60,859 nt of DNA, taken from assembly GCA_966250375.1 (NCBI GenBank), contig CBINHE010000014.1, positions 1 through 60,859 on the forward strand, written 5' to 3'. Under the pieces are notes generated by a model. That model was given only the letters and a program-made list of their open reading frames with translations, did no database searches and was not told where the DNA came from. The stretch is from CAMLDH01 sp966250375 (GTDB lineage: Bacteria > Pseudomonadota > Gammaproteobacteria > Burkholderiales > Burkholderiaceae_D). Positions 24,129 through 35,400 of the stretch are shown here, one piece after another. A program made the position numbers and the translations under genes. Position 1 is the stretch's first letter. Each line of letters begins with the position of its first letter.

Positions 24129-25847
24129 ATGTCGTGGAACACAATGAAGCTCAGCGTCAAACTCCCACTGACAATTGCGTTATTGCTGCTGCTGATGGCA
24201 GCAGCAGCTATTGCCGGCTTCGTACAGCTTAATGGCGCGCTTGATACGTTCAAGACCGAAGTCGCCACGGCCGTTCAGCAGGAACGTGAAATCAACATGA
24301 TGAATTTGGCATTCAAAGAGCAGGTCCAGGAATGGAAGAATGTGCTTCTGCGCGGCAAGGATCCGGAAAAACTGACAAAACACTGGTCCGCTTTCGAGAA
24401 AAAAGAGCAGGAAATCTCTGCCGGCGCTAAACACCTCCAGGACATCCTGTCTGATCCACAGGCCCACGAGAATGTCGGAAAATTCGCCGCAGCGCATGCG
24501 CTAATGGGCCAGCAATACCGGAAAGGCTTGGAAATATTCAAGGCGGCCGAGTTCGCGTCCGACAAAGGCGACGCTAGTGTCGCGGGCATGGACCGGGAGC
24601 CGACGCAGCTGTTGACAGAAGCGTCCGACGTACTTGCAAAGAACGTGGTCACCATCAGTGCTTCGGCGATAGCCGCAGGCAAGCAAGCCCAAATACTTAG
24701 TTTGACTGCACTCGCAGCGGTATCGATTTTCGGACTCGTTCTCGGGTTCTTTGCAAGCCGCTCAGTGATCAATCTACTGGGTGGGGAGCCAGCTGATGCT
24801 GCTGCTACAGCGCGTGCGATTGCCGGCGGGGATTTATCGACCACGATCCCTGTTCGCGCCGATGACGCAACGAGTCTGATGGCCGACCTCAAGCAAATGC
24901 AAATCAGCTTGGCTAATATTGTCGGTCACGTACGCGCCGGCGCCGACACGATTGTTACCGCATCGGGCCAGATTACATCCGGCAATCTCGATCTGTCGTC
25001 ACGCACCGAACAGCAGGCCAGCTCGCTGGAAGAAACCGCTTCCTCAGTGGAGGAATTGACTAGCACCGTCAAACAAAATGCCGATAATGCGCGTCAGGCC
25101 AACCAGCTCGCGCAATCAGCATCCGAAGTCGCCGTCAAAGGCGGAGCGGTGGTGTCGCAAGTGGTCGATACCATGAGGTCCATCAATGAATCGTCCAGAA
25201 AAATTGTCGACATCATCGGCGTCATCGACGGCATTGCGTTCCAAACCAATATTCTGGCCTTGAATGCGGCGGTGGAGGCGGCACGTGCCGGCGAACAGGG
25301 ACGCGGCTTCGCAGTGGTCGCGGCCGAAGTGCGCAGCCTGGCGCAGCGCTCGGCAACAGCAGCCAAGGAAATCAAGACGCTGATTGGGGATTCTGTCGAA
25401 AAAGTCGATGTCGGCGCCAGACTGGTCGATCAAGCCGGCGCCACCATGGATGATGTGGTGATGAGCGTCAAGCGCGTGACCGACATCATTGGTGAAATTA
25501 CGACAGCCAGTAATGAACAGACCTCCGGTATTGAGCAAATCAATCAAGCAATCATGCAGATGGATACGGTGACGCAGCAGAATGCTTCACTGGTGGAAGA
25601 AGCTGCTACCGCAGCGCAGAGCATGCAAGAGCAGTCGGAAAATTTATCGCGGGCCGTGAACGTATTCAAGCTGGCGGAAGGGGCCGGGAATATTGCTGCG
25701 CCTGGTGCTTCTTCATCCCGGGCCCCTGCGCCGGGAGCGAGGATGGCCCGCAGCAATAGCCCAGTCAAAAAACCGGGCGTTGCCAAAACTGCTTTGCTTC
25801 CCGTACCGAGAGCCTCCCTCAATAGCGATGAATGGAACGAATTCTGA
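24129..25847 (+). CDS. Methyl-accepting chemotaxis protein
   Basis: A 572-residue class I chemoreceptor. It has an N-terminal membrane helix (about 12-32), a four-helix-bundle periplasmic sensor (about 35-190), a second membrane helix (about 190-212, ILSLTALAAVSIFGLVLGFFA), a HAMP domain and a cytoplasmic signalling domain with the conserved hairpin tip (DGIAFQTNILALNAAVEAARAGEQGRGFAVVA). The last residues, SDEWNEF, resemble the C-terminal pentapeptide that tethers CheR in enteric receptors. It is a stand-alone gene; the signal sensed is not deducible. Confidence 0.93.
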   Translation: MSWNTMKLSVKLPLTIALLLLLMAAAAIAGFVQLNGALDTFKTEVATAVQQEREINMMNLAFKEQVQEWKNVLLRGKDPEKLTKHWSAFEKKEQEISAGAKHLQDILSDPQAHENVGKFAAAHALMGQQYRKGLEIFKAAEFASDKGDASVAGMDREPTQLLTEASDVLAKNVVTISASAIAAGKQAQILSLTALAAVSIFGLVLGFFASRSVINLLGGEPADAAATARAIAGGDLSTTIPVRADDATSLMADLKQMQISLANIVGHVRAGADTIVTASGQITSGNLDLSSRTEQQASSLEETASSVEELTSTVKQNADNARQANQLAQSASEVAVKGGAVVSQVVDTMRSINESSRKIVDIIGVIDGIAFQTNILALNAAVEAARAGEQGRGFAVVAAEVRSLAQRSATAAKEIKTLIGDSVEKVDVGARLVDQAGATMDDVVMSVKRVTDIIGEITTASNEQTSGIEQINQAIMQMDTVTQQNASLVEEAATAAQSMQEQSENLSRAVNVFKLAEGAGNIAAPGASSSRAPAPGARMARSNSPVKKPGVAKTALLPVPRASLNSDEWNEF

Positions 25848-25916
25848 ATATGTCGATATTCAAGGAAGAAAGCGCTTTTCCCTGATGATGCAGTCGTATC
25901 AGGAACGTGTACGGTT

Positions 25917-27167
25917 TTATGCGGATGCCCGGTTTTTCTCGGACATGCAAACAGATTCCGAATACGTGTCAGCGTGCTGGATGGACGGAAGAACGGTGTC
26001 CACCAGACCCCATTCGACATAGGAAGAACGGTCGGCTGTCTCTTGAATTTCGTTGCCGAAAATATTAACAAGCGAGGAAACAGGCAAGGTGCGGATGGTG
26101 GCACCCGGCGCCAATTCTGTGTGCGAGGCGGCTGCGGCAAGGCCAATATAAATGCCGCCGGAGAGCGTGCCTGTCACACGCAGACGGATGGAGGCGCCTG
26201 CGCGCACCAGATGGCGCAGACACAATGCCAGGTGCACCAGATACTGCGAGAGAATGACTTCTTCATCTTGCAGCAAGATACTGTGGCCGTGGCAATCCAT
26301 GACAATCGTGAGCGACTTTATTGCGGTATCCGAGCAGGCCGATTCCGCCAGCGCGGCCAAAGCGAGCGCATCGGCCGCGCCAAAAGATCTGTCCATCACG
26401 CATCGTAGCGTGTTGCCATCCAGTACTGGTCCTTCAGCGGCACGCAGGGTGCTATCCGCGCCAGCCTGCAATCGTTGCGATAAATGGTCGCGCTCCTGGA
26501 TCAAGGCCTCGCGTGTCACAGTCGTCGCTATCGGGTTGGCGACCCATTCGCGTACGGCTTCTGCATAAGCATCGAGATCGTCGGCGATCAGCTTGTCGCC
26601 GTTGCCAACGGCCGCCCGGGAAATGCCATTGATCCGGCTCAAGACCGTGTCGCGGGGAACGTCGTCCATCAGCGCAGCTTGCAGCACCCGAGGGCCCGAC
26701 ATCGCCAATTGCGTACCTTCTGAATAAAGACGCGCATGGGCCGAGAAGGACAGCATGCTCGCCGAGCCAAACGCATAGCGTCCTATCACGGCCAGCATAG
26801 GCACTTGGGCGAGACGGGCATCCAGCACTTCCCGCATCAACCCGCGTATGGCGCCTTGTACCGGCAAACCTGCGGTGAGTCGGGTGCCGGCGGAATCGAT
26901 CAACAGCAGAATCGGCGTGCCCGTCGCACGCGCCCTCAGCACTGCCCACTTGAAATCGACGCATTCGCTGACACCGAAGGTGCCCAGAGACGCAGCGGGG
27001 TCGGTCGCAACGATCAGCACCTTGCGGCCTGCGATATTCCCCTCTGCAAGACGAATATCTGAATTGGTTGCGAGGTATTGCCATGCGTCGCCGTTGAACA
27101 AGGCGGCGAGCCGCTGTGGAAGTGTCGCTCGACTATAAATTTTCTGTTCCAAGATGATCCCTTGCAT
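25917..27167 (-). CDS. Fused malonate decarboxylase beta/gamma-like carboxyltransferase
   Basis: A 416-residue protein with two crotonase-fold halves. The N-terminal half (about 10-230) resembles carboxyltransferase/MdcD-type beta subunits (VDFKWAVLRA, LLIDSAGTRLTAG, MSGPRVLQ). The C-terminal half (about 265-390) follows the pattern of MdcE-type gamma subunits (MDCHGHSILLQDEE, LVHLALCLRHLVRAG, TLSGGIYIGLAAAA). I use ATG 27167; the longer frame runs into meaB. It is last in an operon with methylmalonyl-CoA mutase and meaB, where a normal propionyl-CoA carboxylase beta subunit (about 510 residues) might be expected. No biotin carboxylase, MdcA or acyl carrier gene is near. Role: acyl-CoA carboxyl transfer or decarboxylation, substrate unknown. 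Confidence 0.65.
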   Translation of the reverse strand: MQGIILEQKIYSRATLPQRLAALFNGDAWQYLATNSDIRLAEGNIAGRKVLIVATDPAASLGTFGVSECVDFKWAVLRARATGTPILLLIDSAGTRLTAGLPVQGAIRGLMREVLDARLAQVPMLAVIGRYAFGSASMLSFSAHARLYSEGTQLAMSGPRVLQAALMDDVPRDTVLSRINGISRAAVGNGDKLIADDLDAYAEAVREWVANPIATTVTREALIQERDHLSQRLQAGADSTLRAAEGPVLDGNTLRCVMDRSFGAADALALAALAESACSDTAIKSLTIVMDCHGHSILLQDEEVILSQYLVHLALCLRHLVRAGASIRLRVTGTLSGGIYIGLAAAASHTELAPGATIRTLPVSSLVNIFGNEIQETADRSSYVEWGLVDTVLPSIQHADTYSESVCMSEKNRASA

Positions 27168-27192
27168 TTTAAATTTGTAAATGTTGTTCCGC

Positions 27193-28187
27193 TTAAAATT
27201 GATCCAGCAAGAATGCCGCAGCAGCCGTCGGCGTGGCAAAACCGGCCGCCACCGCCGCAATCTGATCCGGCACTGCGGCTTGCACCGCCCTATGGCTGTG
27301 AAATCGTTTCTGCAAGCCCATATCAATGAGTGCCCACATCCAATCCAGCGCCTGCTTGCGGCGTTTTTCCGCCATCTGCCCGCTGGCGGAAAGCACCGTA
27401 CGGTGCTTCAGAATGGTGTCCCAGAAAAGTGCAATGCCATCGCCGCGCATCGCACTGACTGCCAGTACGGGCGGCTGCCAGTTGGGCGACAAACTCCGTA
27501 ACAAGTGCAACGCATTTCGCATTTGGCCCATCGTCAGTTGCGTAGCGTTTGGATCCAGGTCCGCCTTGTTGATGGCAATCAGGTCGGCCATTTCAACAAT
27601 GCCTTTCTTGATGGCCTGCAAATCGTCTCCACCATGAGCTTGTTGCAGTAACACAAACGTATCGGTCATGGCAGCCACCGCGGTCTCGCTTTGTCCTACG
27701 CCCACCGTTTCGACGATGATGACGTCGAATCCAGCCGCTTCGCACACCAGCATGGCTTCACGCGTATGGGCTGCGACGCCGCCCAGCGAACCGGCGGCCG
27801 GCGATGGACGGATATAGGCATCGGGTTCCATCGACAGCTTTTCCATGCGCGTCTTGTCGCCCAATATCGAGCCGCCATTGATGGAGCTGGAAGGGTCCAC
27901 TGCAAGCACCGCCACACGGTGGCCTTTTTCAATCAAATAGAGTCCGAGCGCTTCAATGAAGGTGGACTTGCCCACACCCGGCGCCCCGGAGATGCCGACA
28001 CGTATCCCATGGCCGGTTTCCGGCAACAGCCTATGGATGATCTTCTGCGCACGCACCTGATGCTCGACGAGGTTGGATTCGATCAGCGTGATGGTTTTTG
28101 CCAATGCCCTGATTTCACGCGCGCACACGCCCGCGATCAGCGCCGCATCTTCATCGGATAACAAGGGGGTAGGGGGCATTGGGCGGC

Positions 28188-28191
<4 letters not shown>
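27193..28191 (-). CDS. meaB: Methylmalonyl-CoA mutase-associated GTPase MeaB
   Basis: A 332-residue P-loop GTPase of the MeaB/ArgK family that loads and protects the B12 cofactor of methylmalonyl-CoA mutase. Motifs: Walker A GAPGVGKST, VDPSSSINGGSILGDKTRM (switch region), DVIIVETVGVGQSE and the base-recognition NKAD. The start at 28191 (MSRPMPPTPLLSDEDAAL) overlaps the mutase stop as ATGA, so translation is coupled. A longer frame to 28266 lies inside the mutase gene and is not used. Family length is about 330. Confidence 0.92.
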
Positions 28192-30389
<2,198 letters not shown>

Positions 30390-30450
30390 GGGTGAATGCG
30401 GCAGCCTTATGGTTTGTTGAAGAATGTTTGAATGTCTGACGGCCTCTGAT

Positions 30451-30672
30451 TCACTCTTGCCGGGCGCCTCGTTGTTCTTGTTCGATGGCATGGCCGATGA
30501 CCCAATGTGCCTGTTGGAGAAGCAGGAGTCGGGCCATCCGTAGTGGATGGTTTTCGTTTGGAATTTCTGCTTTGATTGTGATGCTGGTCTGTTGAAAATC
30601 GATGGCAGTTTCGGCGACCAAGGTATGCCCGTTCGAGGTGAGATTTAACTGTTCGAAAGTTGGAATGCTCAT
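30451..30672 (-). CDS. Hypothetical 73-residue protein ahead of scpA
   Basis: MSIPTFEQLNLTSNGHTLVA begins a small acidic/neutral protein ending in QQAHWVIGHAIEQEQRGARQE. GAAGG lies about seven bases before the ATG, and the gene ends 61 bases before the mutase start, so it could be the first gene of the mutase operon. No signal peptide, no membrane helix and no family recognised. It could also be chance coding; evidence is start context and spacing only. Confidence 0.4.
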   Translation of the reverse strand: MSIPTFEQLNLTSNGHTLVAETAIDFQQTSITIKAEIPNENHPLRMARLLLLQQAHWVIGHAIEQEQRGARQE

Positions 30673-30765
30673 GCGTACGCCTTCGGCAAATGATTATTAA
30701 GAACGTGAAGAGTTTGGGTATTGATTCATTGGGCCTGTACAGTCTGTGCCGGCGCCGCTAAATAG

Positions 30766-30802
30766 GGCGCCAAGCCATCATGTTCGATGATGGCTTGGCG
30801 CC
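30766..30802. terminator. Strong 15-bp hairpin, possible terminator or leader structure
   Basis: Arms GGCGCCAAGCCATCA (30766-30780) and TGATGGCTTGGCGCC (30788-30802) with a 7-base loop. No long T-run follows on either strand (TATTT on the minus side), so it is not a classical intrinsic terminator. It lies ~95 bases upstream of the small gene heading the mutase operon and could be in its 5' leader. It does not resemble a cobalamin riboswitch. Confidence 0.45.
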
Positions 30803-30905
30803 TATCGTCAGTTGGTTTGGAATGAATCGCAGTTGCCATTCTGTGTTTGAGAGGATGTAGTTAGTTTGTGCAATGTCAAACTGTCCGCTGAGTCATTGGC
30901 AGGTT

Positions 30906-30919
30906 TTGATCAGCATCAA
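30906..30919. promoter_or_regulatory. Perfect FNR/ANR-type box
   Basis: TTGATCAGCATCAA matches TTGAT-N4-ATCAA exactly. It lies 234 bases upstream of the small gene and 517 bases upstream of the mutase start (minus strand), and about 1.5 kb before the PKS on the plus strand. If functional it most likely acts on the mutase operon or an unannotated transcript. Confidence 0.45.
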
Positions 30920-31020
30920 ATCATTCATCGTCAGCTACGCCATTACGTTGAATGCGCTAGTAGTCAGTCAAGTTGAATTGTTGGGTATATGCCGAGTCGA
31001 TCGGAGGTGAGTGCAAGGGT

Positions 31021-31084
31021 GGAGCAGGGGTTTCGCATCGCATGCGATGCGCCTGCGTAACGGCAATGGCTTGCAAGCCATTGC
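31021..31084. repeat. Paired covarying palindromes, second locus
   Basis: Two hairpins, 31035-31050 (arms GCATCGCA/TGCGATGC) and 31063-31084 (arms GCAATGGC/GCCATTGC around TTGCAA), separated by GCCTGCGTAACG. This is the same layout as at 22186-22235, with stem bases changed on both arms. The preceding GCAGGGGTTTCG is also shared with the 22.1 kb cluster. Confidence 0.8.
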
Positions 31085-31487
31085 GCGCCCTGCAAGGGCC
31101 GAGCACAGCCGGGGTGGTTCTCCCGGCGCGCATCGGCAACGCCGCAATCGCCTTCGAGCGGCCGGCAGATACTCTGCAATTCAGCTTGACTGGCTACTAT
31201 TGCCCGCTCTCGGCGATGAGGTCAAGCGCTGGGGTAGGTTGACAGATCAACTGGTGTGAAAAGCGTCACATTCAGGTTTAAGGAATCATCTTCAGACGCA
31301 ACTCTTTCTCTTCGCCTTGGTAGCACACTGTGCTCGCACAACTGCGCTGGCCGATGTCGCTGTTATGTGATGACGGAAGAGAGTGACATGGGTGCAGAAT
31401 TTTTGTGACATATCAATCTTCTGGATTGACGTCGCTCTTAATCTTGTACTCGTTAGCGCTTACATTAAGAGTTAGTGTCGCTGACGC

Positions 31488-31519
31488 GGCAGGTCACATG
31501 AGCGGCTGCCTGTTTTTTT
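31488..31519 (+). terminator. Candidate intrinsic terminator
   Basis: GGCAG (31488-31492) pairs with CTGCC (31505-31509), followed by TGTTTTTTTA. No protein gene precedes it on this strand for >1 kb, so it may end a small RNA or a short leader transcript. The stem is short, so confidence is low. Confidence 0.35.
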
Positions 31520-31787
31520 AATTTGTGCAGGAGCGTAGAACGATAGCTGGTGCATTTCTTTCTGCTGATTTCGCTCGCGAAAATTCGTCAAACGCGCGCA
31601 AGAAGAGTGCCGGCTTTAGCGTTATTTAGCTCCAGTATTGATGCAGTGCAATACATTGCATCATTGCAATCATAGGGCGAGTTGTGTAGTATCGATTTGA
31701 CTGCACATGTCATATGACTGAGTGAAGTTGGCTTGAATTTCGGATACCAAAAGTAGCAGTCTGCATTGACTGCTGAAGGATAAAAAA

Positions 31788-31877
31788 ATGTACGAGATTC
31801 AGCAGTTGCCAGCGCTGATGCGTTCGCTGCCTGGGCAATACCGGCAGACCTGCGGATCACCCCCGCATCACGGATGA
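31788..31877 (+). pseudogene. Truncated start of an unknown gene cut by IS remnant
   Basis: A 29-codon frame MYEIQQLPALMRSLPGQYRQ... begins after AAGGATAAAAAA, a plausible ribosome site. It then runs directly into the decayed IS3 sequence and stops. It looks like the 5' end of a gene whose remainder was lost when the IS inserted, or a very small gene. No family recognised. Confidence 0.3.
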
Positions 31878-32268
31878 ATTGAAAGGCAGGGGCATTCCAG
31901 ATGAGTCGGAAACTGATGATGAACGCGCTGCGCATGGCACACTTCCGTCGCAAACCGAAGCCAGTCTTTTGCGTCAGTCTGACCATGGCAGCGAGCATTG
32001 CAGTGGCGACTATCGGGTTTTGCAGGCCGAATATGGCATGGCGACGAGCATGAGGCGCAAGGGCAATTGCCGGAGCAATGTCCCGATGAGGAGCAGCTTC
32101 AATAGTTTGAAAAACGAGCGTGCGCTCCGTGGAAACTACGTCAGGAAGGAGGAGGTCAGGCAGGATTTATTCGATTACATTGAGGTGTTTTACAGTCGGC
32201 GACGTCCCCCCCCGGCGTTGCATTACAAGAACCCGGCGCAGCATCATGCAGCCTGGCTACTGGAGTAA
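31860..32268 (+). pseudogene. Decayed IS3-family transposase (OrfB) remnant
   Basis: Residue patterns of the IS3-type integrase remain: an ITDELKGRGIP-like start, SDHGSEHCSGDY (normally SDxGSQYxSxxY), MRRKGNCRSNVPMRSSFNSL (normally MSRKGNCWDNAPMESFFKSL), then DLFDYIEVFYSRRRPPPALHY near the end. Large parts before the SDHGS motif are missing, the catalytic D/E of the DDE triad in the PMESF region is changed (PMRSS), and a C8 run lies at 32209-32216. It is inactive. It marks an insertion right upstream of the PKS operon. Confidence 0.8.
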
Positions 32269-32442
32269 AACTGGCGGTTTGATGAAGACGTTGGTATCCG
32301 AAAAACACAACCAAGCTCGGATCACGTTTACCTTGTCAGCATCTTCTACCGTTTCTCCCTTTACTTGGCTTTCCCCCCCCCCTCGTCACATCAAACCCTC
32401 CCTCGGTTTTGGCGTTTTGGAAGAGCATCAGGAGACGTAACA
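32269..32442 (+). promoter_or_regulatory. Leader of the PKS/NRPS cluster with C10 tract
   Basis: The 174 bases between the IS remnant and the PKS start contain a run of ten C at 32373-32382, about 60 bases before the ATG, and the ribosome site AGGAG at 32430-32434. No clear -35/-10 pair was found. The original promoter may lie upstream of, or have been replaced by, the IS remnant. Confidence 0.4.
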
Positions 32443-35400
32443 ATGAATCACCAGAGTGCAACGGCTTTACTACTTAATCAGCCCATTGAAGCACCGTGTA
32501 AAAACCGTCCCAGACTAAGCGATCTGATTTCCGAATATGCAGCGGCTCATTCATCGCGCAGCGCGCTGATTTTTCTTGAAACCGGCGACGAACGCTCGGT
32601 CGAGTTGAGTTATCAATCCTTGCATCGGCGCGCCATGGCCGTCGCCGCCGAGTTGGCAAATCGAGGATTATGCGGGGAGCGCGTGTTGTTGCTGCTTCCG
32701 TCCGGGCTGGAATACGTGGTGTCTTTCCTCGGATGTTTGTACGCTGGCGTGATCGCCGTGCCTGCTTATCCGCCGCGGAATAATTGGCATGCAGAACGCA
32801 TTGGCGTGATTGCGCGCGATACCGGCGCCTGCGCAATGCTGACACTTTCCTCGCTTGCGGATGGCATGCGTGAGCGCCTCGCTATCGAAGGTGATGCAGC
32901 GGAGTCGGTTATTGCGATTGACCAGGTCGATTACCAACAGCCAGGATTCATCAACGATCAAGTTGAAGCCGACAGCATTGCTTATTTGCAGTACACATCG
33001 GGTTCGACCGGCGATCCGAAAGGGGTGATGGTTCGGCATGGCGATTTGTTAGGCAATTGCGCACTGTACAGTGATGCGCTTGGTGTCGGACAAGGGGAAA
33101 CGACGGTGTCCTGGCTGCCGATTTTCCACGACATGGGACTGGTGCAAGGCATCATCATGCCGCTGACATTGGGGGGAACCGCAGTTTTCATGCCGCCGGC
33201 CGCGATGGTGCAAAAACCGGTACGCTGGTTGCGGGCGATCAGCCGGTTCCGTGCGACTTTCAGTGGCGGGCCAAATTTTGCTTACGCGCTATGCGTAAGC
33301 AAAGTTTCGCCAGAAGAGGTGGCAACCCTCGACCTCTCATGCTGGCGTGCAGCAGTGAATGCGGCAGAGCCGATTTCGCTGCTGACAATGCGTCGGTTTG
33401 CAGCGAAATTTGCTGCATGCGGCCTTCAGCCGGGGGCTCTGGTTGGCGCTTTCGGACTGGCGGAAGCGACGCTTGGCATCACAGCTGGCAAAGGAGGCGA
33501 GGGAGCTCCTGTGTTATGGCTGGACAAGCAGGCGCTTGAACGGGATAAGGTGGTGATCGGTGAAACGGAGCAAGCCGGGCACCAGCCTTTTGTCAGTAGC
33601 GGCGTGGTTGCCGGCGATTTCGACGTGCGCATTGTCAACCCCGCAAGCGGGGTGGAATGTGATGCAGGACAGGTAGGTGAAATCTGGGCCAGCGGCGGCA
33701 GTGTATGTGCGGGCTACTGGAACAAGGGGCCGGAGACCAACGAGATTTTCGGAGCCACGTTGCCGGACTATCCTGGCCGATGCTATCTACGAACCGGCGA
33801 TCTCGGATTCATTCACGATGGGCAATTGTATGTGACCGGTCGCCTGAAAGACCTGATCATCATCCGGGGCGCCAATCACTATCCGCAGGATATCGAGCGC
33901 ACTGCCGAAAACGCTCATCCTGCGCTGCGCAAGGGCGGGTGGGGGGCGGCATTTACACTCGACGATACTGCGGACGCGCCGCAGTTGATGGTGGTGCAGG
34001 AGGTTGAGCGTACTGCGCGCAAGAAGATTGACGTGAACGAAGTTGGCTTGGCCGTGGCGCGTGCCGTGACCGAGCAGCACGGCATTGATGTCGATATTGT
34101 TGTATTGCTTGAGCCGGCCGCTCTGACAAAGACATCGAGCGGAAAGATACAGCGCAAGTTATGCCGGCGCTTGTTTCTCTCAGGTGAGCTCGGCGGGATC
34201 GGGCAGTGGCAGCGTACCCAGGCCGATTCGGCGAGCCGCACGGAGCGGACGGCCAGTGTCGAGATCGACCAGTCTGCACTTGAAAGTCTGATCCGCGATG
34301 GTGTTGCCCGGATGAGCGCGCTTCCAGCCAGTCAAATTCCGAGAGATCAACCGTTTTCGGCACTCGGGTTGAATTCGATGAAAGTGGTGGAGCTGATTGC
34401 CGAACTGGGCGAGTCGCTGGATCTGACGCTTTCACCCACCATCGCTTTTGAATATCCAACCATCGCGCGTCTTGCCGCTTATTTGCGCGGAAGCCGCGCT
34501 GAGTTGTCGCCGCGCGAGAGCGGCCAATTCGAACCGGTCGCCATCATCGGCATGGGTTGCCGCTTTCCTGAAGCGAACGGACTCGATGAATTCTGGGAAC
34601 TGCTCAAGGCCGGCAGGACTGCAGTGAGCGAAATTCCTTCTGAACGCATCGCATTGACCGGCTACCAGGCTGGTGCGAACGATCCTCACCGCTGGGGAAG
34701 CTTCTTATCCGAGATTGACCATTTTGATACGTCGTTGTTCGGCATTTCGCCGCGTGAAGCCGATAGTATCGACCCGCAGCAGCGGCTGTTGCTGGAAACC
34801 GCATGGCACGCGCTGGAATCTGCCGGTATCCCGGCGAACCAGTTGGTTGGAAGCGCGACCGGCGTGTTCGTGGGGGTCAGCTCGAACGACTACTTCCGTT
34901 TGCAGCGCGAAGCGGGGGCCGGTCAGGACATGCATTCCGGCACGGGGGGCGCACTGAGTATTGCCGCCAACCGTATTTCCTATTGCCTGGGACTGCAGGG
35001 GCCGAGCATGGCCGTGGATACCGCGTGCTCTTCTTCGCTGGTGGCGGTACATCAGGCCTGCCGCAGCCTTGCGGCAGGCGAGACCGACTTGGCGCTCGCT
35101 GGTGGCGTCAATCTCGTGTTGTTGCCGGACTATGGCGTCATCTTCAGCCGGGCGCGGATGCTCTCGCCGAGCGGGCGCTGTAATACCTTTGGCGAGGCGG
35201 CGGATGGCTATGTACGCGGTGAAGGGTGCGGCGTCGTCGTACTGAAATTGTTGCGTCATGCAGAACGCGACGGCGATCGGATTCTTGGCGTTATTCGCGG
35301 CTCGGCAGTCAATCAGGATGGAGCGAGCAATGGCCTGACAGCGCCCAACGGCCACGCGCAGCAGCAAGTCGTCCGTACGGCCCTGCAACGGGCTGGCCTG

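Noticed and set aside
30673..30900. Cobalamin riboswitch upstream of the B12-dependent mutase
   Set aside because: No B12-box or matching fold was seen; only a simple 15-bp hairpin is present.
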